NCBI GenBank assembly: GCA_934457515.1
Contig: CAKSHV010000109.1
Location: forward strand, 1 to 5,661
Origin: an uncultured Clostridia bacterium
GTDB lineage: Bacteria > Bacillota > Clostridia > RGIG6154
DNA: 5,661 nt
Direction of reading: 5' to 3'
Below, in pieces: positions 1-5,661 of this stretch. Under the pieces are notes generated by a model. The model saw nothing but the letters and a program-made list of their open reading frames with translations, had not been told where the DNA came from and searched no databases. Made by a program: the position numbers and the translations under genes. Positions within the stretch are counted from its first letter, which is position 1; each line of letters opens with the position of its first letter.

Positions 1-560
1 GTGAAAAAGCGGTTGCTGTGTTAAACGGCAAGGCAGACCTTTCCATGTGCCTGCCCTATTTAAAGGAAAAAGCCGAAAGCTTTTCGGATACCATTATTAA
101 AAACACGCCGAACGGAATTATTGTATTGGATGAACAACTCAATGTGCAGCTAATGAACAAAGCTGCAAGAGCTATATTAAATCTTCCCAACTCAACCGAA
201 ATCATCGGCAGTCCTGTTGTTCGGGTTTTGGACCCCGTAGACTACATTTTAGCGTTTAACGACGGCAAAAATGTGTATGACAACCGCAAATATCTGGCGG
301 AATATCAAAAATACATTGAAGAAACCATTATTTGCGACAAAGAGTACCACATCATCATGATTATGATGAAAGACATTACCGGGGACGAAGAAGCCCGCAT
401 GAAGAAAGAAACACAAAGCAAGGCAGCGGTTGAGATTACCGACAAGGTTGTTGAAAAACAAATGCGTATTGTTCAGGAAATCGCGTCGCTTTTAGGCGAA
501 ACCACTGCCGAAACAAAAATCGCACTGACCAAACTGAAGGAGACCTTAAACGATGAATGA
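1..560 (+). CDS. PAS-domain sensory [FeFe]-hydrogenase-like protein, C-terminal part (5' end outside window)
   Basis: The frame is open to the left edge (codons from base 3), so the GTG at 18 is an internal valine and 185 C-terminal residues are visible. They begin EKAVAVLNGKADLSMCLPYL. This resembles the end of a four-cysteine [4Fe-4S] domain (PF04060-like), with the Cys at bases 48-50 as its last ligand. A PAS domain follows at about visible residues 26-125, opening with FSDTIIKNTPNGIIVLDE and ending in IIMIMMKDIT. The last 55 residues are charged and helical, suited to signal output. Fe-S domain, PAS and a neighbouring PP2C phosphatase are the pattern of group C (HydS/C3-type) sensory [FeFe] hydrogenases, in which ferredoxin and H-cluster domains come first. 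Here those would lie off-window, so that part is inference. The stop overlaps the next start by 8 nt, suggesting translational coupling. It could instead be another Fe-S/PAS regulator. The likely location is cytoplasmic. Confidence 0.8.
   Translation, partial: EKAVAVLNGKADLSMCLPYLKEKAESFSDTIIKNTPNGIIVLDEQLNVQLMNKAARAILNLPNSTEIIGSPVVRVLDPVDYILAFNDGKNVYDNRKYLAEYQKYIEETIICDKEYHIIMIMMKDITGDEEARMKKETQSKAAVEITDKVVEKQMRIVQEIASLLGETTAETKIALTKLKETLNDE
537..542 (+). promoter_or_regulatory. Ribosome binding site of the SpoIIE-family phosphatase
   Basis: AAGGAG lies 10 nt upstream of the ATG at 553, inside the end of the preceding reading frame. It supports this ATG as the true start and therefore a real 8-nt gene overlap. 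Confidence 0.7.
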
Positions 561-1722
561 TTTATGCGTTGAATTTGGCTACAAGAGCATTATCAAATAC
601 GGCGAAGAGCTTTGCGGTGACATGATTCAACTGGCAAAAAACGCAGATTCCTCTATTTTGGTTTTGTCGGACGGATTGGGAAGCGGTGTTAAGGCAAACA
701 TTTTGTCCACGCTGACGTCTAAAATCATTTCAACCATGATTGCGGAGAACATGAGCATTGAGGACTGCGTAAACACAATCAGTGCAACGCTGCCCGTCTG
801 TAAAGTGCGCCAGGTTGCCTATTCCACCTTCACAATTATTAAAATAACCGACAATGACTATGCCGAAATCATTCAGTATGATAATCCCAAAGTTATTCTC
901 CTGCGCAACGGAAAAAACTATGAATATCCTTGCGAAACCCGCATTATTTCGGGGAAAACCATTTTGGAAAGCAAAATAAAATTAGAAGAAAACGACGTAT
1001 TTATCGCTATGAGCGACGGTGCAATATACGCAGGTGTAGGCATGAGTATGAACTACGGCTGGCAGAGAGAAAATATTGTGGAATTTGCGGTTGGAAACTA
1101 CAATCAAAACAATTCTGCAAAAACGGTTGCCTCCTCTGTTTTAGACGCGTGCGATGAGCTTTACGGCGGAAAACCGGGCGACGATACCACCATTGCGGCG
1201 GTTCGTGTGCGCAAGCGCTCTGTTGTTAATCTTATGTTCGGTCCACCGCGCGACCCGAAAGATTTAAACAAAATGATGGCGCTGTTTTTTGCAAAACAGG
1301 GAAAACACATTGTTTCGGGCGGCACAACTTCCACTTTAACGGCGGAATATCTTGGAAAGCCGCTGATTGCCTCGGTTGATTATATCGACCCCGAAGTTCC
1401 GCCCACAGCGAAGATTGAGGGCGTTGACCTGGTAACCGAGGGCGTGCTTACCGTTAACAAGGTATTAGAGTATGCCAAAGACCATGTAGGCGAAAACGCA
1501 CTGTATGCCGATTGGCGCAAGAGAAAAGACGGCGCGTCGCAAATTGCAAAGCTTTTGTTCGAAGAGGCGACCGACATTAATTTCTATGTCGGCAGAGCGG
1601 TCAATCCCGCACATCAGAACCCGAATCTTCCCATTGGCTTTAATATAAAAATGCAGCTTGTGGACGAACTGTCGGCACTTTTAAAGGATATGGGCAAAAC
1701 CATTCACGTAAGTTATTTCTAA
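553..1722 (+). CDS. SpoIIE-family (PP2C-type) serine/threonine phosphatase with an uncharacterised C-terminal extension
   Basis: This 389-residue protein has a PP2C/SpoIIE phosphatase fold over about residues 1-220. Metal-binding motifs are in order: LSDGLGSG (Asp40), MSDG (Asp155) and GDDTT (Asp210/Asp211). All key acidic residues are present, so an active Mn/Mg-dependent protein phosphatase is expected. No signal peptide, membrane segment or N-terminal sensor domain is seen, so signal input should come from a partner, most plausibly the PAS protein whose gene it overlaps. Residues about 225-389 form a second domain I cannot name. It holds GPPRDPKDLNKMM, then VSGGTTSTLTAEYLGKPL and VTEGVLTVNKVLEYAKD, an alternating strand/helix pattern that could bind a ligand. 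Phosphatases of this family usually dephosphorylate anti-anti-sigma (STAS) or similar switch proteins; no such substrate is encoded in this window. The stop is 13 nt before the hydrogenase start. The phosphatase call is firm, the role in hydrogen signalling is inferred from context. Confidence 0.9.
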   Translation: MNDLCVEFGYKSIIKYGEELCGDMIQLAKNADSSILVLSDGLGSGVKANILSTLTSKIISTMIAENMSIEDCVNTISATLPVCKVRQVAYSTFTIIKITDNDYAEIIQYDNPKVILLRNGKNYEYPCETRIISGKTILESKIKLEENDVFIAMSDGAIYAGVGMSMNYGWQRENIVEFAVGNYNQNNSAKTVASSVLDACDELYGGKPGDDTTIAAVRVRKRSVVNLMFGPPRDPKDLNKMMALFFAKQGKHIVSGGTTSTLTAEYLGKPLIASVDYIDPEVPPTAKIEGVDLVTEGVLTVNKVLEYAKDHVGENALYADWRKRKDGASQIAKLLFEEATDINFYVGRAVNPAHQNPNLPIGFNIKMQLVDELSALLKDMGKTIHVSYF

Positions 1723-1729
1723 GGCGGTG
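1721..1729 (+). promoter_or_regulatory. Ribosome binding site that fixes a TTG start for the hydrogenase
   Basis: AAGGCGGTG differs by one base from the ideal AAGGAGGTG and lies 6 nt before the TTG at 1736. It overlaps the TAA stop of the phosphatase gene. The GTG at 1727 is in frame but is followed at once by TAA, so it cannot be the start, and the TTG codon gives the family-typical opening MKKIRKFDTK. Confidence 0.75.
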
Positions 1730-1735
1730 TAAATT

Positions 1736-3172
1736 TTGAAAAAAATCAGAAAATTCGATACAAAAGTACAGCATTTAAAATACAAAGTTTTGCGCGAAGT
1801 TGCGCGCGAGGCCTTTCGCGACAATTTGCTGTACAGTTTGTATGATTTGCCCGAAAAAATCATTCCGGGCAAAGAACCCTCCATGCGCTGCTGCGTTTAC
1901 AAAGAACGTGCCATTATCGCCGAGCGCATTAAAATTGCCATGGGCGGAAACAAAAACAATCCGAACGTTATTGAAGTTATCGATATTGCATGCGATGAGT
2001 GTCCGGTCAGCGGATATGATGTAACCGAAGCATGCCGCGGCTGCTTGGCGCACCGCTGTGAAGACGCTTGCCGTTTAGGCGCGATTACCTATGACGAGCA
2101 TCAGAAAGCGCACATTGATAAAACCAAATGCGTAAACTGCGGTGCCTGTGCGAAGGTTTGTCCGTACAGCGCTATTATAAACCGCAAACGTCCGTGTGAA
2201 AACGCATGTAAGGTAAATGCAATTCACATGGCGGAAACCAAAGAGGCGCATATTGAAAACGAAAAATGCATCTCCTGCGGCGCTTGCGTATACCAGTGCC
2301 CGTTCGGTGCCATTTCGGACAAGTCCTTTATTTTAAATGTTATCGACTTTTTGAAAAAGAGCGAACACAACGAAAAATATAAGGTATATGCGGTGGTTGC
2401 TCCTTCTATTGCAGGTCAGTTCAGCTATGCAAAGTTAGGACAGGTTATAACCGCTATTCACGAGCTTGGTTTCTACCACGTGGTTGAGGCGGCACTGGGC
2501 GCAGACATGGTGGCATATGCCGAGTCGAAAGAACTAAGTGAGTGCAGCGACTTTTTAACAAGCTCGTGCTGCCCCGCTTTTGTAGACTACATTCAAAAGT
2601 CGTTCCCGCAGCTGAAAGACCATATTTCGCACAATCTTTCCCCTGCAGCGACCATTGCAAAATACATGAAAGAAAAAGACCCGGAGTGCAAGGTTATTTT
2701 CATCGGTCCGTGCACGGCAAAGAAAATGGAATTTCAGAAAGAAGAGGTTCGCCCCTATATCGACAGCGTAATTACGTTTGAAGAACTGCAGGCACTGATA
2801 GACAGCCGCGATATAGACGTAACTTCTCTTGAAGAAGGGGTTTTGGACAATGCGTCTTACTTCGGCAGAATTTTTGCGCGCAGCGGCGGTTTGGCAGACG
2901 CGGTTCGCCAGGGCTTAAAAGAGCACGGCATTGAGGACTTTGACTACAACCCCATTTCGTGCGACGGCATCGAAGCATGCAAAATTGCACTTTTGAAAGC
3001 CTCAAAAGGCGTTCTTCCGAACAACTTTATCGAGGGTATGGCATGCGTTGGCGGCTGTATCGGCGGTGCAGGCTGCTTAACCCACGAAGAAAAGAACAAA
3101 AAAGACGTGGACAAATACGGTATGGAGGCACTGGAAAAAACCATTACCGACTCCATCAGTCTGCTGAAATAA
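1736..3172 (+). CDS. Group B-like [FeFe] hydrogenase, monomeric type with N-terminal Fe-S domains
   Basis: This complete 478-residue enzyme is predicted to catalyse reversible H2 formation from protons, probably with ferredoxin. Residues 86-112 carry six cysteines (C86, C89, C100, C103, C108, C112). Two ferredoxin-type motifs follow: C132xxC135xxC138xxxC142P and C178xxC181xxC184xxxC188P, with an extra C154/C158 pair between them. The H-cluster domain (about 215-478) has L1 as TSSCCP (C278, C279), L2 as GPCTAKKME (C326, K329) and L3 as EGMACVGGCIGGAGC (C437, C441). By alignment from memory to Clostridium pasteurianus CpI, C279, C326, C437 and C441 are cluster ligands and C278 is the proton-relay cysteine. 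L2 reads GPC where group A enzymes read MPC, and L3 has Val where they have Pro; with the N-terminal cysteine block this suggests group B. No signal peptide or twin-arginine motif is seen, so it should be cytoplasmic. The start is TTG with a strong ribosome binding site. Maturases HydE, HydF and HydG are not in the window. The hydrogenase call is firm; the subgroup is slightly less so. Confidence 0.93.
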   Translation: MKKIRKFDTKVQHLKYKVLREVAREAFRDNLLYSLYDLPEKIIPGKEPSMRCCVYKERAIIAERIKIAMGGNKNNPNVIEVIDIACDECPVSGYDVTEACRGCLAHRCEDACRLGAITYDEHQKAHIDKTKCVNCGACAKVCPYSAIINRKRPCENACKVNAIHMAETKEAHIENEKCISCGACVYQCPFGAISDKSFILNVIDFLKKSEHNEKYKVYAVVAPSIAGQFSYAKLGQVITAIHELGFYHVVEAALGADMVAYAESKELSECSDFLTSSCCPAFVDYIQKSFPQLKDHISHNLSPAATIAKYMKEKDPECKVIFIGPCTAKKMEFQKEEVRPYIDSVITFEELQALIDSRDIDVTSLEEGVLDNASYFGRIFARSGGLADAVRQGLKEHGIEDFDYNPISCDGIEACKIALLKASKGVLPNNFIEGMACVGGCIGGAGCLTHEEKNKKDVDKYGMEALEKTITDSISLLK

Positions 3173-3185
3173 ATCTTATATAAAG

Positions 3186-3219
3186 AAAAAGACATCTGCA
3201 AAAGCGGATGTCTTTTTTT
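3186..3219. terminator. Bidirectional Rho-independent terminator between converging operons
   Basis: GACATCTGC (3191-3199) pairs with GCGGATGTC (3204-3212) in a 9-bp stem, including one G-T wobble, closed by an AAAA loop. On the plus strand seven T residues follow (3213-3219). On the minus strand the five A residues at 3186-3190 become a T tract, followed by CTTTATATAAG. The stem can be extended by A-T pairs from these tracts. It starts 13 nt after the hydrogenase stop on one side, and its T tract ends one base from the DUF554 stop on the other, so it can serve both operons. Confidence 0.9.
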
Positions 3220-3220
3220 C

Positions 3221-3934
3221 TTAAATATATGCCGCGACAACTGCCAAAATCATGGCGGGCAAGAAGTTGGCAACCCGGATTTTTTTGCCCCAAACAAGGT
3301 TTAAGCCCACGCAAAAGACTAAAACCGAGCCGACAAGCGACAGATTAAAAATTGCGCCGTCGGTTAAAAGCACCGAGGATAAGCGTGCAAGCAGCGTAAC
3401 TGTGCCCTGCAGCAAAACAACGGGAATTGCAGAGAAAATGCACCCCTTCCCCATTGATGCGGTCATAATTAAAATAACGATTGCATCTAGCAAAGATTTG
3501 GCAGCAAGGATTGAATAATCGCCCGATATGCCATCGTTCACAGCGCCGACAATCGCCATTGCGCCGATGCAGACCGTAAACGATGCCGAAACAAACCCGT
3601 CCACAAACCCAGCGTCCGATTCGCTGCCGGTTTTGCGTTTCAGCCACGTGCCGAACTTTTCTATGTAGTGCTCAATATTGATAAACTCGCCCAAAAGCGC
3701 GCCGAGGGCAAGAGAAAGCACCAAAAGCATGGTGCTGCCGCTTGCAAGACCGTTTTCGGTAACCGAAAGCATTTTCTCCATCGCTCCGCCGATTCCGATA
3801 AACAAAACCGACACGCCGCAGGCGTTCATTAAGCTTTCGCGGTAGCGTTCGCTTACTTTTTTGCCGAAAAAAGCGCCCAAAATGCCGCCCAAAACAATGC
3901 CCGCGCCGTTTAAAAGCGTTCCGAAACCAATCAT
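3221..3934 (-). CDS. DUF554 family integral membrane protein (YdfK/YqgA-like)
   Basis: This 237-residue, very hydrophobic protein matches the usual DUF554 length and pattern. It opens with GFGTLLNGAGIVLGGILGAF, a glycine-rich first membrane segment, and has the conserved core ASFTVCIGAMAIVGAVNDG (about residues 117-135). Probable membrane segments are near 5-23, 36-55, 66-85, 111-131, 142-161, 165-190, 194-214 and 221-237; the exact number is uncertain. A charged loop lies at about 86-110 (EKFGTWLKRKTGSESD). The family is widespread and its molecular function is not established to my knowledge; a transport or channel role is only a guess. The ATG overlaps the stop of the thioesterase gene (ATGA), and no strong ribosome binding site is seen (only AGGGTG and AAGG nearby), so translation is probably coupled. 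The terminator begins right after the stop, making this the last gene of the pyr operon. Confidence 0.88.
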   Translation of the reverse strand: MIGFGTLLNGAGIVLGGILGAFFGKKVSERYRESLMNACGVSVLFIGIGGAMEKMLSVTENGLASGSTMLLVLSLALGALLGEFINIEHYIEKFGTWLKRKTGSESDAGFVDGFVSASFTVCIGAMAIVGAVNDGISGDYSILAAKSLLDAIVILIMTASMGKGCIFSAIPVVLLQGTVTLLARLSSVLLTDGAIFNLSLVGSVLVFCVGLNLVWGKKIRVANFLPAMILAVVAAYI

Positions 3935-4344
3935 GCCTTGTGCACCCTGTAGCCTGTTGTTAAAACCGTTGCGGTTTTCGTCCCCAATGAGTCAAAAACC
4001 GATATTTCATACACACAGGTCGCATTTCCGTCTTTAATGCATTTTGCCTCTGCAATCAGCCTTTCCCCTTTTGCGGGAGATAAAAAATTGATTGTGCTGC
4101 TGAGCGACACAACGCCTAAATTTTCCCAATTTGTCGCAACCGCAAAGGCGAAATCGGCAAGAGTGAAATACACGCCGCCCATAATGGCACCCATTCCGTT
4201 TTTGTGGCGCGATGTTAAGGTTATGCTGCATTTGGCGTAATTTTTTCCTATTTCTTCTATAACCGCACCGTTTTCGGTTGCAAAACGGTCCTTTTCAAAC
4301 CGCTCGACTACCTCATTCGGCACCTCTTGTTTAAACTCTGCCAT
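3931..4344 (-). CDS. PaaI-like hotdog-fold acyl-CoA thioesterase
   Basis: This 137-residue protein has the length and layout of a single-domain hotdog thioesterase, an enzyme class that hydrolyses acyl-CoA thioesters and works as a dimer or tetramer. The helix motif GAIMGGVYFTLADFAFAVA (residues 52-70) matches the PaaI signature, with the catalytic-type Asp64 in TLAD. INFLSPAKGERLIAEAKCI (85-103) matches the following strands. Many PaaI proteins read HGG where this one reads MGG (Met55), so the usual conserved histidine is missing; this may be a lineage variant and leaves the substrate open. The ATG at 4344 is preceded by AGGAAGG, which overlaps the pyrI stop codon. The gap to pyrI is 12 nt and the stop overlaps the DUF554 start. 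The position after pyrI suggests co-transcription, but no pyrimidine role is evident. The fold call is firm; the activity is inferred. Confidence 0.87.
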   Translation of the reverse strand: MAEFKQEVPNEVVERFEKDRFATENGAVIEEIGKNYAKCSITLTSRHKNGMGAIMGGVYFTLADFAFAVATNWENLGVVSLSSTINFLSPAKGERLIAEAKCIKDGNATCVYEISVFDSLGTKTATVLTTGYRVHKA

Positions 4345-4356
4345 TTTATTTCCTTC

Positions 4357-4782
4357 CTATTCACTCTCTTTTGCTTTCGATTCGCAATACATGCACCGAT
4401 ACACCCGATTTTCGCGGTCGGTTAGGCGAAATACGTGTTTAATGCCCTGCTCGGTTGTGGTAATACATCGCGGATTTTTGCAGAAAAGCACGTTTTCAAG
4501 CCGTTCGGGCAGTGCCGGCTGGCGCTTTTCAATCCGTTTTCCGTCTTTAATAATGTTCACGGTCGATTCGGGGTCTACATAACCCAAAACGTCTAAATTC
4601 ACATCAAACTCTCGGTCGATTTTAATAATATCTTTCTTCCCCATTTTCTTGCTCGCCACGTTTTTGATAATGGCAACCGAGCAGTCAAGTGCCTCTAAAT
4701 TCAAAAAATGATACAGCTCCATGCTTTTGCCCGCCGCAATATGGTCAATCACAATGCCGTTTTTTATCGAGTCGATATTCAT
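4357..4782 (-). CDS. pyrI: Aspartate carbamoyltransferase regulatory subunit PyrI
   Basis: This 141-residue chain binds nucleotides (CTP/UTP inhibit and ATP activates in the well-studied Escherichia coli enzyme) and associates with PyrB. The N-terminal allosteric domain shows GIVIDHI (Asp13, His14), then GKKDIIKI (Lys54) and RQPALPER with Lys86 just before it, equivalent to E. coli Asp19, His20, Lys60 and Lys94 by alignment from memory. The C-terminal zinc domain has all four cysteines: CKNPRC (C101, C106) and CMYC (C130, C133). The chain is about 12 residues shorter than the 153-residue E. coli subunit, missing roughly 6 residues at the N-terminus and the rest at the C-terminal tail. The ATG overlaps the pyrB TGA (ATGA) and is preceded by AAAGGAGG at a 7-nt spacing. 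All allosteric and zinc residues I checked are present, so a functional regulatory chain is expected. Confidence 0.96.
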   Translation of the reverse strand: MNIDSIKNGIVIDHIAAGKSMELYHFLNLEALDCSVAIIKNVASKKMGKKDIIKIDREFDVNLDVLGYVDPESTVNIIKDGKRIEKRQPALPERLENVLFCKNPRCITTTEQGIKHVFRLTDRENRVYRCMYCESKAKESE

Positions 4783-5661
4783 TTTTCCGCCTCCTTTAAA
4801 AGCTTTAAAATAAGCGCCATGCGGATGAATTTTCCGTTTAAAACCTGTTTAAAATAGCAGGCGCGCGGGTCTGCATCCACGTCGCACGCAATCTCATTCA
4901 CGCGCGGCAAGGGGTGCAAAATTGCCATATCCGTCTTTGCGTTTTTAAGCTTTGCCGCCGTTAAAACGTAGGTATCCTTTAAACGAATGTAGTCCGCTTC
5001 GTTAAAAAAGCGCTCACGCTGCACACGCGTCATATACAAAACGTCAAGACCTGATATAGCATTTTCTAGGCTGTCAGTTTCAATGCATGTCATATTGCTG
5101 CGCTCGATGACCTCTTTTTTCATGTAATCGGGAATTTTAAGTTCGGACGGCGAAATCAACACAAGGCGAATGTTTTCTTCGCGTGACAGCGCGCTGATTA
5201 GTGAATGCACCGTTCTGCCGAATTTTAAATCGCCGCAGAACCCGATAGTTAGATTGTTTAATCTTCCCTTTTCACGCTTAATGGTCAATAGATCCGCAAG
5301 CGTTTGAGTCGGATGATTGTGTCCGCCGTCACCGGCGTTTATAATCGGCACGGTGGAATGAAGGCTTGCCGCCATGGGCGCGCCCTCTTTCGGGTGGCGC
5401 ATGGCAATAATGTCTGCATAGCACCCGACAGTTCGCACCGTGTCGGACACACTCTCCCCTTTGGAAGCCGAGGAAGAATTTGCCTCCGAAAAACCGAGCA
5501 CGCCGCCGCCAAGCTCCATCATTGCCGCCTCAAAACTCAATCTTGTTCTGGTGGACGGCTCGAAAAACAGCGTTGCCAGCTTTTTGCCGCGGCACGAATC
5601 CCTGTAGTTTTGCGGATTTTTTATAATGTCGTTTGCGACGTCAATTAGCTTCTCAATTTCG
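4779..5661 (-). CDS. pyrB: Aspartate carbamoyltransferase catalytic subunit PyrB (start codon outside window)
   Basis: The enzyme condenses carbamoyl phosphate with L-aspartate to N-carbamoyl-L-aspartate, the committed step of de novo pyrimidine synthesis. The frame is open to the right window edge and 293 residues are visible. Compared with the 311-residue E. coli protein, about 15 N-terminal residues are missing. The TTG at 5540 is an internal leucine, since upstream codons encode the carbamoyl-phosphate loop [13 protein letters not shown]. Other family motifs in order are SKGESVSDT (mobile loop lysine), [55 protein letters not shown] and DPRACYFKQ. No active-site change was noticed. The stop overlaps the pyrI start by 4 nt, as expected for two subunits made in a fixed ratio. 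Any attenuator or PyrR-binding leader would lie off the window, so regulation cannot be judged. Confidence 0.97.
   Translation of the reverse strand, partial: EIEKLIDVANDIIKNPQNYRDSCRGKKLATLFFEPSTRTRLSFEAAMMELGGGVLGFSEANSSSASKGESVSDTVRTVGCYADIIAMRHPKEGAPMAASLHSTVPIINAGDGGHNHPTQTLADLLTIKREKGRLNNLTIGFCGDLKFGRTVHSLISALSREENIRLVLISPSELKIPDYMKKEVIERSNMTCIETDSLENAISGLDVLYMTRVQRERFFNEADYIRLKDTYVLTAAKLKNAKTDMAILHPLPRVNEIACDVDADPRACYFKQVLNGKFIRMALILKLLKEAEK
4790..4797 (-). promoter_or_regulatory. Ribosome binding site of pyrI
   Basis: Read on the minus strand this is AAAGGAGG, 7 nt before the pyrI ATG and inside the last codons of pyrB. Such a strong site at an ATGA junction suggests efficient reinitiation or independent loading, so that the regulatory chain is made at a level matching the catalytic chain. 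Confidence 0.75.

Noticed and set aside
18..20. GTG as the start of the first gene
   Set aside because: The frame stays open upstream to the window edge and the codons before it (EKAVA) continue the Fe-S domain sequence; there is no ribosome binding site in the available bases.
1681..2053. Minus-strand open frames over the start of the hydrogenase gene
   Set aside because: They lie antisense to the hydrogenase N-terminus, show no domain and would need a promoter inside a tightly packed operon.
3173..3220. Possible small RNA or riboswitch in the gap between the operons
   Set aside because: The 48-nt gap is fully explained by the terminator hairpin and lies downstream of both operons, where a riboswitch would have nothing to control.
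2944..3240. Minus-strand open frame across the hydrogenase end and the terminator
   Set aside because: It is antisense to the conserved L3 H-cluster motif, crosses the terminator hairpin and has no family resemblance; it is a shadow of the hydrogenase gene.
5538..5540. TTG as the start of pyrB
   Set aside because: Upstream codons in the same frame encode the essential carbamoyl-phosphate motif STRTR, so the real start lies beyond the right edge.
5304..5648. Plus-strand open frame of 114 codons opposite pyrB
   Set aside because: It is fully antisense to conserved pyrB motifs, and its translation is rich in Arg, Cys and His with no recognisable domain.
1..5661. Mobile elements, CRISPR arrays, tRNA genes or long repeats
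   Set aside because: No transposase, regular spaced repeats, cloverleaf-like segment or terminal inverted repeats were seen; nearly every base is in a recognised gene.

Overview
The window suggests an anaerobic bacterium of the class Clostridia (Firmicutes/Bacillota). It carries an [FeFe] hydrogenase with its sensory-type relative, a SpoIIE-type phosphatase, strong AGGAGG-like ribosome binding sites, and a pyrB-pyrI pair with a zinc-binding regulatory chain. This is inferred from gene content; there is no rRNA or other direct taxonomic marker. Coding density is near maximal, with no gene-free stretch longer than about 50 bases. Both operons run off the window, so their promoters are not visible.

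Left half, plus strand (1-3172): a three-gene hydrogen/redox module. The first gene is the 3' end of a PAS-containing protein. Its visible start looks like the tail of a four-cysteine [4Fe-4S] domain of the kind found before the PAS domain in sensory (group C) [FeFe] hydrogenases. It overlaps by 8 nt a PP2C/SpoIIE-family serine/threonine phosphatase with an unrecognised C-terminal extension of about 165 residues. After 13 nt comes a complete 478-residue group B-like [FeFe] hydrogenase with all H-cluster ligands. The likely logic is that the PAS/Fe-S protein senses H2 or redox state, the phosphatase relays the signal by dephosphorylating an unseen protein, and the hydrogenase is either the regulated enzyme or part of the sensor.

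Centre (about 3186-3219): a hairpin with A and T tracts on its two sides, placed to act as a bidirectional Rho-independent terminator for the two converging operons.

Right half, minus strand (5661 down to 3221): an operon of four genes, pyrB (start codon off the window), pyrI, a PaaI-like hotdog thioesterase and a DUF554 membrane protein. pyrB/pyrI and thioesterase/DUF554 each share an ATGA stop-start overlap, and pyrI and the thioesterase are 12 nt apart. PyrB and PyrI should form allosterically controlled aspartate transcarbamoylase, the committed step of pyrimidine synthesis. The last two genes have no obvious link to pyrimidines.

The most interesting content is the sensory hydrogenase, phosphatase and group B hydrogenase cluster. 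This kind of cluster is known in outline from clostridial genomes, but its target, the role of the phosphatase extension and the physiological role of group B enzymes are, to my knowledge, poorly defined.
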